Of a DNA stretch of 64,000 bases, positions 33,719-45,194 are shown in pieces. A program made the position numbers and the translations under genes. The notes beneath the pieces were generated by a model. That model ran no database searches and was not told the DNA's origin. It worked only from the letters and a program-made list of their open reading frames with translations. This stretch comes from Philonthus cognatus (taxonomy: Eukaryota > Arthropoda > Insecta > Coleoptera > Staphylinidae). How positions within the stretch are numbered: the stretch's first letter is position 1; the number at the start of each line of letters is the position of its first letter. The DNA is taken from contig OW052245.1 of assembly GCA_932526585.2 (NCBI GenBank), positions 65,749,586 through 65,813,585 of the forward strand, written 5' to 3'.

Positions 33719-34255
33719 CAGGGAGTTTTTCTTTAAAGTATACGTATTCCAAATTCAGCTTATTTTCTTTAAATCTTCAGTTATTCGTTGTTTTTTTTTT
33801 TTAAGAGTTCAATTTGAAGCTTTAAACGAGTGTTTTCCACTCCCAGACTAAGCATGAAGTAAAATTTCGAGTTTAGAAAAGCCCCGTGAAAATTTGTCTC
33901 GGGTCGCGCAGCGACCTGAGACAAATTTTCTGGGATTTTCTAAACTCGAAATTTTACTTCATGCGCCACGCGTATAAAACACTAAATATTGTGAACTCAT
34001 GTATATTTCAACCACACTTGAAATCAGTGTTTTATACGCGTGGCGCATGAAGTAAAATTTCGAGTTTAGAAAAGCCCAGAAAATTTGTCTCGGGTCGCTG
34101 CGCGACCCTCGACAAATTTTCACGGGGCTTTTCTAAACTCGAAATTTTACTTCATGCTTAGTCTGGGAGTGGAAAACACTCGTTTAATAATTCAATTTGA
34201 ACTCTTTTAAAAAGCAACGAATATCTGAAGATTTACAACATATATGCTGTTCGAG
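33719..34255. mobile_element. Hairpin-pair element with apex-B hairpins
   Basis: Hairpins lie at 33854-33963 and 34047-34156 with a short spacer. The left tip is TACAGGGAGTTTTTCTTT. Outer flanks (CCACTCCCAGACTAAGC; TTAGTCTGGGAGTGG) and long arms (CGTTGTTTTTTTTTTTTAA ... AAAAAGCAACGAAT) are well preserved. The right arm is cut near 34255, where the 3' end of the minus-strand RT relic begins. Confidence 0.85.
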
Positions 34256-34522
34256 ATATATTTATTTACGGTATCACCTTTCTACAATCAATATACATTT
34301 AAGTATACAACAGTATATGTAAAACTATAACACAAAATTATATGTATATCACAATGAGTACTATATATAAAAAAAAAGAATCTAAAACAGACTTAAAATA
34401 AGACAAACAACAGACTAAAAATGAGACAAACAACAGATTAAAATGCCGAGTTTTAACATTGAAAAATAAGTTAAACAAATTACAACAAAAATAATCAGCA
34501 AGTATTATATAAACTCAACATG

Positions 34523-34583
<61 letters not shown>

Positions 34584-36245
34584 CATTTGTTTATATCTGA
34601 CAAACACAAACGACGCAAGCCACTCTTAAATACAGAGATTGAATCCGCAAATATGTCGAACACAGTGTTGTTCTGTATCGCATTTGCCTGACGCATAAGC
34701 CGATCAACTGGGTTAAATATTCCATAGTTGGTGGAATGAAATGTTAACCGGAATAAGGGTTTATGCCTACAATTAACTCCTCGAGGAATATTAACATTTA
34801 ACTGATTAAGCAGTGTACCACAATCAATAACCCTCCTGTCATGTAACGATCTCAAGTCAAGTTGTCCACGCATAGAACTGTGGCTAAAGTTAATACTAAT
34901 GCCCCCTACCCTACGGTGAACAATTCTCAAGAATCTACTCTGTACTGACTCAAACTGCTGAATGGCGCTCATAGAATAAGGAGACCAAACCACTGATCCA
35001 TACTCCATATGGGGCCTTACTAATGTCAAGTATAACATTTTTACTGTCTTAACACTAAATCCAACTGTGAATCTACAAACAAAGCCCAACATTTTTAAAG
35101 ATAAGTTATAAATGTTTGTGTAATGTTTATTAAAATTAAGCTTTGAAGTAGATACCACGCCTAGGTCATTTATTTCAAAAGTTGTTGTTAATAAATGATC
35201 TTTAATAAGGTAGCAAAAATGTGTATACGAGCTTCGACTAAATGTAATTTGGAAACATTTGTTCAAATTCAGGTAAAGATTATTCCTATCACACCATTCA
35301 GCAATATTGTGTCAGTCCAGCTGTAGTAGTTTCTGATCCTCAATAGTTCTTACTACTCTAAATAACTTAAGATCATCAGCAAACAGGAGGAAACTGCTAG
35401 ACTTAATACTCAAGTGTATATCATTAATAAAAAGCAAAAACAACACTGGCCCACAGTGAGAACCCTGCGGAACCACCGAAGTTACATCTACATTATTCGA
35501 ATACTTCGATCCAATACGAATGCACTGTGTTCTATTGTGCAGGTAACTAGCAAGCCAGTTAATCACTAAATCTCCCATTCCCATCGCTTGTAACTTTCTT
35601 AACAAAATACTATGCAGTACACGATCGAATGCTTTAGAGAAATCGGTGTAAACTGAGTCTACTTGTAATCCCTTTTCCAAAGCATTCGATAGAAAAGTTT
35701 AATAAGTAATGAAGTTAGTTGTAGTATATTTTTGCATGACCAAATGATTTGTTGAGATATTAAAAAGTCTAACATCTTAGGTATCACAGACTGAATGCAT
35801 ATGCCTCTGTAATTATTAATATTTGATCTACAGCCACTTTTGAAAACAGGCATTAGAAAACTGTGTTTCCAGCAATCTGGAAACAAACCAGATCTGAGGG
35901 AATTAGTGAAAATAGCATGGATAGGCTTTGCCAGTGTGTAAACACACTGTATTAGAAAATATTGAGGGATTCCATCAGGGCCCACACTACACGATTCAGA
36001 CAAAGACGAAATTTTGTCAAATACTTCCGTAAGCGTGACATTAAAGTGATTTAAACTCACTAAGCTACTAAAGTTATCAAAATCTGTATTAGCTTGCGCG
36101 TTATTCGGATCACCATAAATGGTAGAGAAATGTGAAGCAAATAGATCAACACAAGCCTGCAAATTATTGCATACATCATTTAGATACATCTGTTCAGGAT
36201 AGCCGTTTGTCTTGCGACATACATTTACATGATCCCAAAATCGAT
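34256..36245 (-). pseudogene. Non-LTR retrotransposon relic, RT and 3' UTR (Jockey/CR1 group)
   Basis: The minus strand from 36245 reads FWDHVNVCRKTNGYPEQMYL, VDLFASHFSTIYGD, SCSVGPDGIPQYFL, PVFKSG, NNYRGICIQSVIPKML. A frameshift with a small deletion follows near 35670. Then come YTDFSKAFDRVLHSILLRKL, VVPQGSHCGPVLFLLFIN, FLLFADDLKLF (catalytic FADD) and QLD. One in-frame stop falls at 35312-35314, where family members have W-like continuity. It goes on with NLYLNLNKCFQITFSRS, INDLGVVSTSKLNF, TLVRPHMEYGSVVWSPYS and a stop at 34583. The 3' untranslated part (34256-34582) includes (AT)n at 34526-34580 and ends CCGTAAATAAATATATC. GVPQG is altered to VVPQG. Truncated at 5'; non-functional. Confidence 0.85.
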
Positions 36246-36679
36246 TATTTTATACTTCAAAAATTAAAATAAAAACTCTCTGTATAATAAAATAGTGAAA
36301 ATAGAATCTTTTTTTGAACTTTTATTTTCATATAAATAATAAATTACTTTATGTCGAAATAGACCCTTAAAGAAACAATATTGCTGCTTTAAATAAATCA
36401 GTTTAGAAGAATATATTTTTGCTATTTTGTTACAAAAGGTTCAATACACATCTTTGTAAAAAAATATTTGTAAAATATTATCTTCTAACAACGCTGGAAC
36501 CGTAGTCTCAATATACAAATTTTACATGGCCGGACCCCCTCTTAATCGATTACATGAAAAATTTGCTGAAATAAAATATGCTATAATCAACCATGTTGAC
36601 TTTTGTAATACATATATTTATGTCTAGTTACAAATAAATAAATTATTATTATTATTATTATTAACTACATCAATAATTC
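36246..36679. other. AT-rich sequence with a retrotransposon 3' tail
   Basis: 36590-36661 (TTGACTTTTGTAATACATAT, AAATAAATAAA, then (TTA)n) resembles the tails at 31660-31725 and 62860-62919, so a short 3' fragment of that family is likely. The rest shows no gene. Confidence 0.5.
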
Positions 36680-37075
36680 AGGGAACTTTTCTTTTAAGTA
36701 CATGTATACACATCTTGATGGTTACAGTAAATTATTACAAATTCGTTGTTTTTATAATAGCGTTCAAATTGAAGCTTAAAACGAGGGTTTGCAATCTTTA
36801 GTTAAGCATGAAGTAAAATTTCGAGTTTAGAAAAGTCTGAAAATTTGGTTTGGTCGCTCCGCGAAGCGGAGCGACCAAACCAAATTTTCAGGCTTTTCTA
36901 AACTCGAAATTTTACTTCATGCGCCACGCGTATAAAACACTGATTTAAACTGAAGTTCAAAATATGCTGCCTAAGTTTGATCACAAGTTAATAAATATTA
37001 GAAATTATTATTTCCTGTAACCAATTCTTAACAAAACTGTAAATCAGTGTTTTATATGCAGTAAATTAATAATGA
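36680..37075. mobile_element. Half hairpin element with lost second hairpin
   Basis: The apex-A hairpin at 36808-36921 has a perfectly self-complementary apex (GGTCGCTCCGCGAAGCGGAG...). It is followed by inner flank and spacer. At 37022-37060 the facing inner flank (AAATCAGTGTTTTATATGCA) runs straight into AT-rich sequence without a hairpin. Confidence 0.75.
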
Positions 37076-37548
37076 TATAAATACAAAGAAATTGTTGAAT
37101 ATTAAAAGTATTAACTTCCTGGTAGGTGCAATATTTTCAGTACTAAAAAAATATTAAAGTATATTTCGATTAAGATAAGGAAATCGTAATTTAACCACAA
37201 ACAAGAATGAAACGAGGTGTAATATTACCAATCCCCCATCTTTAAACCTCGTAAAAATTCCAATCGCTAACTTTACATTTTTCCTCTATCCAGGCCGATC
37301 ATAACACCATTGACAATAAGGACTACTCTTGTGGCAAATGGCCCGAAAACTCTTTACGGTTCATAAACCCGCCGTGATATTGACACTGATTCGAGTTTCC
37401 AACGTGTTAAATATTGACAGATTTATCCCCGTCTCTCTTTTACTAACATAACAACATCTCCATAAAAATAATCTACCTCCTTTTTGAAATCTTACCGATT
37501 CATGTTCTCTCTCTCTCTCACACACACTCTTTAGAAAGATATATTAGG
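37076..37548. other. No gene recognised; GC-richer unique island
   Basis: 37200-37480 is unique within the window (TTTACGGTTCATAAACCCGC, GATTTATCCCCGTCTCTC). It is followed by a TC/CA-rich stretch (37505-37530). Candidate host noncoding sequence. Confidence 0.35.
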
Positions 37549-38113
37549 TGTTCATTTAAAAACCCGATCGAGAAAGCGTCGATTTTTTGATAGAAGGAAA
37601 TGGAATAAATAAGTGAAGTGGCAGCCTAATTTTCGTTCTGCAATACCTGACTTATGTCATGAGCTACTGATTAACACAATCTGACATTTATATGTCAGAT
37701 TGTGTTAATCAGTAGCTGATTAATTTGCCTTGTTCTTATAGTTGTTGTGTTGATTATTCTTTTTGCGCGTAAGTGGGCATTAAAATACCGAATAAAATAA
37801 AAAATGCTTTTATAGAATTGGTTTAAATAAACATTGACAGGAGCGACTGACAAATTTACATACGACCACAGTTCATATATATCCAGTTTGCCAGTCTCTT
37901 TATAAAATTCGGTAACAGCGTTTGGATCCAGAAGTGAGACCGGTGATTGGTGTATATAGTCGTGTGTTACTCGTACCCCACATCCTGACCATAGCCTCTC
38001 CTTTTCTACTGGATTTCCAGTTCTCCCATAAGCATTGACTCCCCTTGGTACGAGCTACTTCACAATGTTTTAAACATTTTAAAGCCAACTCTATTAGGTT
38101 TTTAATTGAACAC
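37549..38113. mobile_element. 565-bp TIR element with an internal perfect hairpin
   Basis: TTAGGTGTTCATTTAAAAAC at the left is matched by GGTTTTTAATTGAACACCTGA (one mismatch region) at 38096-38113. Inside, 37659-37718 is a palindrome of AGCTACTGATTAACACAATC and GACATTTATATGTC. The minus frame at 37900-38136 (VARTKGSQCLWENWK) has no family I recognise. Probably a non-autonomous mariner-like element. Confidence 0.6.
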
Positions 38114-38125
38114 CTGATACTATTA

Positions 38126-38576
38126 TGGTTATTCAAATAAAGGAACAGATTTCAAACATTTATTTCTTCCAAACTACAAAAGATAGAAACACAATTCTAA
38201 CTGTTTTGAAAAGAGAAAAGTTTATTTTTTATGCATTCAATATGAGCACCATGTGTTATACGACAAATATCAAAACGGTGGCTCATTTCTTGCCACGCAC
38301 AAATCAGCTAGTCTCTAGTTATCTAGTAATTCAACAATTCGATTTGTAGATTTTTAAGAGTGTCATGTATAAAAGCACGGTCTTTTACGTAACCCCACAG
38401 ATAAAAATCACAAGAAGTCAGGTCTGGACAAGCAACACCGCCAGTGCGGCCGTGGTTAGAACTTCTGCCAAATTTTAAACTTTTGTCTGTCCATTAACGT
38501 TGGAATTATGATTCTGCCTTTTATAGTTTGGAAGAAATAACTGTTTGAAATCTGTTTCTTCTTTTTGAATAACCCT
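38126..38576. mobile_element. 451-bp mariner-like TIR element
   Basis: About 50-bp inverted ends (GGTTATTCAAATAAAGGAAC, AGATTTCAAACATTTATTTC, CTTCCAAACTA and complements at 38513-38576) surround a transposase relic. TA lies next to the right tip. Internally deleted. Confidence 0.7.
38232..38455 (-). pseudogene. Mariner-like transposase C-terminal fragment
   Basis: Minus-strand reading gives CPDLTSCDFYLWGYVKDRAF, holding the third catalytic aspartate (SCDFYLWG). After a stop and a frameshift it gives WQEMSHRFDICRITHGAHIE, the usual C-terminus of this transposase group. It sits between the inverted ends 38126 and 38576. The N-terminal DNA-binding region and the first two aspartates are absent. 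Confidence 0.75.
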
Positions 38577-38611
38577 GTATTATACTATAGATGTACTCTA
38601 CCTTACTGCAT

Positions 38612-39119
38612 AAACCTTACAGCATCACGGTTAATCTATTCTGCTCTTCTCTAGGAACTTTACAGGATCACGATGAATTTGTGTCTTTCTTTCTTTAGCA
38701 ACCTTACAAGATAATGATGAATATATTCTGGCTCATTCTTTCTTGTAGGAGTCCTATCAAGTTGAACAGGTTCTGTCTTTTTCTTTCAGCGTTTCGGAAC
38801 GTTGCAAACTGCAGCCCTAATAAAGTTCGCCAGTCTATCACTTCACGAGAATCCCTCTTTCAAAACTTTCTGATATTCAGCGCTTTAAGCCGGAAACATA
38901 AATTCGAAATAAATTCCTTTTTGGAAAGTTCTCTCCTACCTCTACGAACAGTTTTGTGTAAGGAATATAGGGAGATTTTACTTGTAAGTTATTGTGTTGT
39001 TCATTAAAAGTGAGTTTTATTTTGTTTAAAATAGATTACTGTGTATCGTCACCACTTTTGATATTTTATTATAATTCCTTTATATTTTGCTATATTTCAC
39101 GATTTATTTAAAAAAAACG
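38612..39119. repeat. ~45-bp degenerate minisatellite, then unassigned sequence
   Basis: Four units in 38612-38795 share AACCTTACAGCATCACGGTT-like starts and pyrimidine-rich ends (TCTTTCTTTAG). The short plus frame at 38714-39007 spans the array and has no known motif. 38796-39119 has no further feature. Confidence 0.5.
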
Positions 39120-39345
39120 TTTTAATGTTCAATTAGTTTTCAGGCATTCGTTGTATTTAAAAATCGTTTAACTTGAAGTTTCGAACGAGTGTTTCCACTC
39201 CCAGATTAAGCATGAAGTAAAATTTCGAGTTTAGAAAAGCCCTGTGAAAATTTGTCGAGGGTCGCGCAGCGACCCGAGACAAATTTTCTGGGCTTTTCTA
39301 AACTCGAAATTTTACTTCATGCGCCACGCGTGCGTGCAAACCACT
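39120..39345. mobile_element. Half hairpin element (apex B)
   Basis: Outer arm (CATTCGTTGTATTTAAAAA), outer flank, and an apex-B hairpin at 39212-39321, followed by GCGCCACGCGTGCGTGC. The second half is replaced by the degenerate array at 39355. Confidence 0.75.
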
Positions 39346-39354
39346 GATTTATCT

Positions 39355-39960
39355 GTAGACACTTTAAAGCAAAACTCTGTCTATTGTGGCAATGATTTGT
39401 CACCTCAAGACCAAAATCTCTTTTAGTCATTCTTAGTCACGTTAAAGCTAAAATATGAATTTAATTTAAACGTAAATTCTGGATATTATAGTTATCTGTA
39501 CTTACTTTAAAATCAACGTTTGAATATTATACTTGGTATAAAACCAATATATGACAATTATACTCATCTTAAGTTAATTTAATATGATAATCTTTCTAAT
39601 AGAGTAATCTGTACTAACTTTAAAGCAAAAAGCTCACAATTATAGTAAAATTAATCATTACAGAAATGCGCAGTCATTTTAAAGTTAAAATATGCCTATT
39701 TTAATAATTTGACTACTGTTGTGATCTACATTAACTGTATCTGAGTATTCTGCCATCTATAGTGATATTAAAGTCAAAATCTGACAATATGATATGTAGT
39801 TACCTTAAAGTCATAATCTTCCTATTTCAGTCATTTGTGGCCACACTAATCCCAAAATATGACTGTTTTAGTCATCCATATTTATTTTCAAATACTTTAA
39901 AGTAGAAATATTATTATTCTAGTCGTCTGTGATCTAAATTTACATGTTAAAATGTGTGTG
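39355..39960. repeat. Degenerate ~55-60-bp minisatellite
   Basis: ACTTTAAAG or TTAAAGTCA, then AAAATATGA or AAATCTGAC, then TATAGT / TTAGTCAT and a CTGT-like motif recur roughly every 55-60 bp about ten times. Units are strongly diverged. Similar GTCACAG / TTAAGTT wording occurs at 49800-50470. Confidence 0.55.
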
Positions 39961-40206
39961 CGGTTATATTGTACGCATGTTCACGTATGTTTCTTTATGC
40001 GTATGCATTTTGCGGCATTTCAGTATAATAAATTTTATATTATTTTGACATTAAACAAAAACTGAGTTCTGTATTTTATTGGTAGTGATTTGTATAATAG
40101 CAAGAATCTAAATGATCAGGGTTTTCTAATCTTGAAATTATACCTCATGTGCCAGACGTTTAAAACATCGAAATATTGCAAATTTTTTGCCTTTGCCCTT
40201 CTAGAG

Positions 40207-40431
40207 CAGTGATGGGGAAACTACGGCCCGCGGGCCAAGTCCGGCCCGCGGAAAGGTTTAATCCGGCCCGTTTAAGAGTGCCGTCGTGAGAATGTTTGAA
40301 CTCGTTCTTACTTCGTAATGTGACGACCCGCATAAAAACTACCTACCTACGATTAAGCATTATTCTTTGGCCCGCTACGATTGTCTGGTTATTACAAATG
40401 GCCCGTTTTAAAAAAAGTTTCCCCACCACTG
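40207..40431. mobile_element. 225-bp hAT-type miniature element, copy 2
   Basis: Same tips as copy 1 (CAGTGATGGGGAAACTA; complement of CAGTGGTGGGGAAAC) and the same length. It is flanked by a perfect but different 8-bp duplication, ttctagag (40199-40206 and 40432-40439). Only a few substitutions separate the two copies, so this family moved relatively recently. Confidence 0.92.
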
Positions 40432-40603
40432 TTCTAGAGCAATTTGTATGAACTGCTCCAGGGTAAATACATACTAGTTTAATATATGGATTAAGGAAGT
40501 TAGAACCCAATTAAGAAATAATGACACTGCAATTGTTACATTCGATTTATTCTGTCGTATTTTATGTTTGTTTTAACTCAAATTGTTAAATCTAATTCTC
40601 CTC

Positions 40604-40636
40604 CTGGAAGATGACCAATGGTCGAAAATAGTCGGA
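40604..40636 (+). other. Hammerhead-like motif of a Penelope-type repeat
   Basis: Reads CCTGGAAGAT then GACC-AAT-GGTC (a 4-bp stem) and GAAAATAGTCGG. The layout CTG..GA-stem-GAAA matches the motifs at 14912 and 50706, with an extra G in the first block. It is followed by AACCAAGTGTTTTAATTAAA, a flank shared with the element at 41995-42236. Confidence 0.4.
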
Positions 40637-41643
40637 GAAAAAATAAATCAGTGAAACAAACCAAGTGTTTTAATTAAATATCCATTAATTAGATTCAAAA
40701 ATGTTTTACCACGGGTTAAGTGAGAAATTAATTAAACATAAACGATTGAGTTTGCAAAAACGTACTAAGCTTTATTTTATTTAGAAATTAACATATTTTA
40801 TAGATCAATCATGGATTTATTATAACATAAGCAGGAAATTTAACTACAGACAATATTTATATACACATATGTATAGGTTAAAATTGTACCATTTGTTGCA
40901 GAGCTTATTATTATTGAATAAATTTACATTTTATAACATGCAGCAGGCAGATAATTTATCACCATATATTCCTGAAGCATTGGATGATAAATTGATTTAT
41001 GTTATTAATATTTTAACCCACTTTTTTGACAGTTTAATAATAGACCTATATTTACAGGTGCTTCGATAATAAATTGTAAAAAAATTAACATTTACCGTAT
41101 TTAATCAACCTATTATGCACCTACCCAATCTCAATATTTATTAATAATCCTAATCAGTTTTAATGTTTTAAATATAAACAACGAGAATACGTTGATTTAA
41201 TTGTGTTTAAGGGAAATATATATATACATTTGTGTGGAGACGGTGAAAACAATGTTGACGTGGAAATTGTTTTCCCTCTAGAGCTTTCTTCTTGCTATTT
41301 ACCGAAACACATATATAAACCATGTCACTCTAGAGGGTATATATATTTGTGTATATATGTTGCACAGTTTCTTCGGGTTTGGTCCCGCGTATTTTCTTGG
41401 CTCTGTGTATAAACGCCAGCGCTGGATAAAGTCTGCACTATATTATATTTGATGTAAATTATTACCACCTGTGTGGGATGAAATTTCAAGAAATATTTGC
41501 ATTACACAAACTACTGTGAATTTAAATTAAATACAAACACATACTATTAACACTAAAGCGTTTTGTTAATCAATAAAAATCAAACATTTTCCACCCCTGC
41601 AACAGACAGATGTTTTTGTTTATGTAATTGATTGAAATACGTA
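40637..41643. other. No gene recognised
   Basis: AT-rich sequence with no repeat structure seen. 41210-41440 contains two CTCTAGAG motifs and TATATATATTTGTGTATATA-like runs, not further interpretable. Confidence 0.3.
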
Positions 41644-41994
41644 CAGGGAAGTTTTCTTTTAGGTATACATATTACGATACAAGCATTGTAAAATTTCACG
41701 CAAATTTCGAACGAGTGTTTTCAATCCCAGATTAAGCATGAAGTAAAATTTCGAGTTTAGAAAAGCCTGAAAATTTGGTTTGATCGCGTAGCGAAGCGGA
41801 GCGATCAAACCAAATTCTCAGGCTTTTCTAAACTCGAAATTTTACTTCATGCGCCAGGCGTTTACAACACTGAAATCTCAGGACGCTCGAAATACAGGTT
41901 ATTGTCTAGGTTAGAGTCTTAGTCACAGTTAAAGTTAGTAAATAACAGCCTTATTAATAGACACTGAATTTTAAACTCGTTTTAAAATAATAAA

Positions 41995-42236
41995 ACACTT
42001 GGTTATTGTTTGACTGTTTGTTTCTATTTTCAACTGACTAGTTTCGGTTAGACGACCATTATCAAAGTTATTACAAGTCTTGTAATACAATCTTGTAATA
42101 ACTTGAATAATTCATTTCATTTTATTTATTAACGGAAATCCTTTTACTTCAAACTTTAACAAACTTTATTAATGGTCGTCTGACCGCAACTAGTCAGTTA
42201 AAAATAAAAACAAACAGTGAAACAATAACCAAGTGT
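41995..42236. mobile_element. Inverted-repeat unit with hammerhead-like motifs
   Basis: Arms read ACACTTGGTTATTGTTTGAC, AACTGACTAGTTTCGGTTAG and ACGACCATTA, with complements at 42165-42236. Read outward, each arm gives AATGGTCGTCTAACCGAAAC then TAGTCAG, i.e. stem-GAAAC as in the other Penelope-like motifs (GCAAC in the right arm). No RT is attached. Confidence 0.6.
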
Positions 42237-42512
42237 ATCCTAGGAGAAAATAAAATAATTTGATTTTGGCCCAAAGTTATTTTATAAAAAGTAAAAAGAC
42301 GTAAATCACTTCAAATCCAATCCGTATTAATTAATAGATACTAGTTAGATGTTTTAAAAGTTTGCTAAGCGTGCTATTCTATCTCGTATTTAAACATAAA
42401 AAAATGGTGATGTGTCCATCATAGTACTTTCCTCCGTAAATTGCGTATTAAATCACTTTTAAAATATTTGTAGCATTATTATTTTCAAAATGTCTTCAAC
42501 TTTTTAATAACT

Positions 42513-43021
42513 ACAACTTTTATTTGAAACATTTTTCAATTGGATCAACACATACTGACACAAACCAATGACTAGATATAAAACACTATTTATTGAATAT
42601 CTCAAAAACTAAGAGTGCTATGACAAAAAGTAAAGATACAAAAAATCTTTAATATTTTATTACCTACAACTTTTATTTGAAACATTTTCCAATTGTATCA
42701 ACACACACACTGACACAAATCAATGACTAGATAAAAAACACTATTTATCAAATATCTCAAAAACTAAGAGTGCTATGACAAAAAGTAACTGAACAATACA
42801 TCTTCATTTTGTTATTATCTACAACTTTTATTTGAAAGAATTTTTTGTTTGATGAACATTTATTGAAAAAATCTGAAAAAACTGAAAAACGCTAAGAGTA
42901 AAGTACCACTTCCGGTTTTCCGATTTTCACCAAAAGCTTTTCAGTTCTTCCGATTGTAACAAAAAGCTTAAGTTTCAAGTTTCATCTCGATATCTTTAGC
43001 GGTTTTCGCGGTACAGCGCAC

Positions 43022-43084
<63 letters not shown>

Positions 43085-43210
43085 TTTTTCAAAAATGGTC
43101 TTATTCGACTCAGGGGACCTCAAAACGGATATTTATGCTAGAATTTTTGATTCGAAAATTTTCACGAAAACAATACTTTCCCTCTGTATTACATACGGGG
43201 GAAAGTAAAA
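42513..43210. repeat. ~154-bp tandem repeat followed by (GACA)n array unit
   Basis: ACAACTTTTATTTGAAACAT starts units near 42513, 42666 and 42821. 42900-42970 has a short duplication (TTCCGATTTTCACCAAAAGC and TTCCGATTGTAACAAAAAGC). 43021-43083 is about 15 copies of GACA. It is followed by ATTCGACTCAGGGGACCTCA and ATTACATACGGGGGAAAGTA. I recall this as a dispersed insect repeat type, without a name. Confidence 0.8.
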
Positions 43211-44569
43211 AAATTGTTTTGTTAAAATCTGCAGTGTTACGTTTCGATTATTTTTGATTTTTGTATTGAAAAGCGTGCTGTGAACTGTAAAAACTGAAAA
43301 TATATTTATTTCTGAATTAATTAAATAGGAGAAAATAAAATGATTGGATTTTGGAAAAAAGTTATTTTCTAAAAAGTAAAAAGACGTAAATCACTTTAAA
43401 TCCAATCTCTTTTAATTAACAGATACTAGTTAGGTGTTTTAAGACCTTGATAAGCGTGCTTTTTCATCTCTTATTTAAGCATGAAATAAATATTTTGAGT
43501 TTAGAAAAGCCTGAACATTTGGATACCTTCCAAATCCAAATTTTCAGTCTTTTCTAAGCTGGAAATATTTACTTTATGCGCCAGGCGCTTAAAACACTTA
43601 TGGTGCGAAGTTAAAAAAAATTATATTACCTGGATTTGTTTGTGTTTTATAACATTCTCCATTAGCTTGAACAAGTTTCTTATCTTTCACGTGGTGAAAC
43701 ATATTTAACTATGATTTAAAAAAGAAAACATTTGGTTAAATTTCACTAATATCAATAACCAAGTGTTTTATTAATTTTAAACCAGTTTTAAATTCAGTGT
43801 TAAAACATGTTTCCACAAATGTTAGATGAGTCTACAATTAAAAGTTTATTAATAGACGTTAGCATATAGCTTTAACACGGTTGTAAGAATGATATTAATA
43901 TTTTCAAATTAATAAAATGTTTTTGTTGGTTACTATTGTTAGTTTACAACTAATAATTAGTACAAGATGCGACTTAAGCATAACTCTAATTGTCTTAATA
44001 AAATAGGGTTATTTAGACAATTTAGTTATTTTGATGAATGATAGTGTAAATCATAACTCTACATACCTGATCGGTATATTTTGAAATTCACTTGAAATCA
44101 GTGTTCTACACGCGTGGCGCATGAAGTAAAATTTCGAGTTTAGAAAAGCCTAAAAATTTGGTTTGGCCGCTCCGCGCTTCACGCTACGCCACCAAACCAA
44201 ATTTTCAGGCTTTTCTAAACTCGAAATTTTACTTCATGCTTAATCTGGGAGTGAAAAACACTCGTTCAAATATTCAAATTGTATTCTATTAAAAAGCAAC
44301 GAATATTTGATGATTTACATCATATACGTTGTAATTGGGATATGTAAACTTAAAAGAAAACCTCCCTCTATAGTACATAGTTAACAGGTATGTAACCTAG
44401 CTTACTAGAAAAGATTCAGTAGTTGAATACGGTAGGCATACCACTTCAGCGTTAGTTCTGGCAACAATGTGTGTATACGTTAATTTATAAAAATATTACA
44501 TCCATTTCATAATGTAACTTTTTAATTTATTTTTTGTTTGTTTGGTTGTACACATGAAGTGAAGAGCGA

Positions 44570-44960
44570 TGAGCTCAGGCAACATGTAACCCCCATTTTT
44601 TTTATATTAAAAGTGTGTCACCTTCAGAATATGAATTGAAAACAAATTCAGCTCTGGTGCTGGTTTTAAATAACCTTATACTGCAAATACAAAAAATGAA
44701 GTGATTTTATTAATAATAACTAGTCCATTTGATCTCTCATTTTAGGAGTGCAGAATTCTGTTCGCCTACATTTCCTTGTGGTTTTTCTTTTTGGACGGCT
44801 TTGGCAACATGTGACTCCCATTTTTTTATATTAAAAGTGTGCCTCCTTCAGAATCTGAATTAAAAGCACAATCAGCTCTTGTGCTGCTTTAAAATAACCG
44901 TATACTGCAAACAGAAAAAAATCAAGTGATTTTATTAAAAATAACTATAGTCTGTTTAAA
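44570..44960. repeat. ~230-bp tandem repeat, cluster 1
   Basis: CAACATGTRACYCCCATTTT recurs at about 44580 and 44808. Other shared blocks are AAGTGTGYCWCCTTCAGAAT and AGTGATTTTATTAAWAATAA. TTTGATCTCTCATTTTAGGA then GTGCAGAATTCTGTTCGCCT links the units. The same unit forms cluster 2 at 48365-48680. Confidence 0.8.
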
Positions 44961-45194
44961 AACTAGAAGGAGTAAGTGTCAAAGCCCAGTTTACACAATA
45001 AAAAGTTACCAGAAATAGCACTAGATAAATATGGCGGCAATTTTAAATAATTTCATAATTACTCTTTAAATAAAATTAAATATCCATTTTGTACTTCTTA
45101 ATTGTGGTTAAGTATTTTCTTTTCCATCGTACGATACCGCCAATTAAAATGCTTATACGGCATCTCGCCATAATCTGTGAAATAAAACATATTT

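Larger units (their letters stand above)
41644..44372. mobile_element. Long hairpin element interrupted by nested repeats
   Basis: The left tip (TACAGGGAAGTTTTCTTTT), outer flank and hairpin 41738-41851 match, across 2.4 kb, the hairpin 44121-44238, outer flank and right arm ending near 44370. Both apices are class A. The interior (41900-44100) holds an inverted repeat (41995-42236), direct repeats (42242-42385 and 43327-43462), a tandem repeat, a GACA array, and a diverged third hairpin at 43491-43578. The interior part 43850-44120 is homologous to 50480-50999. Confidence 0.7.
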
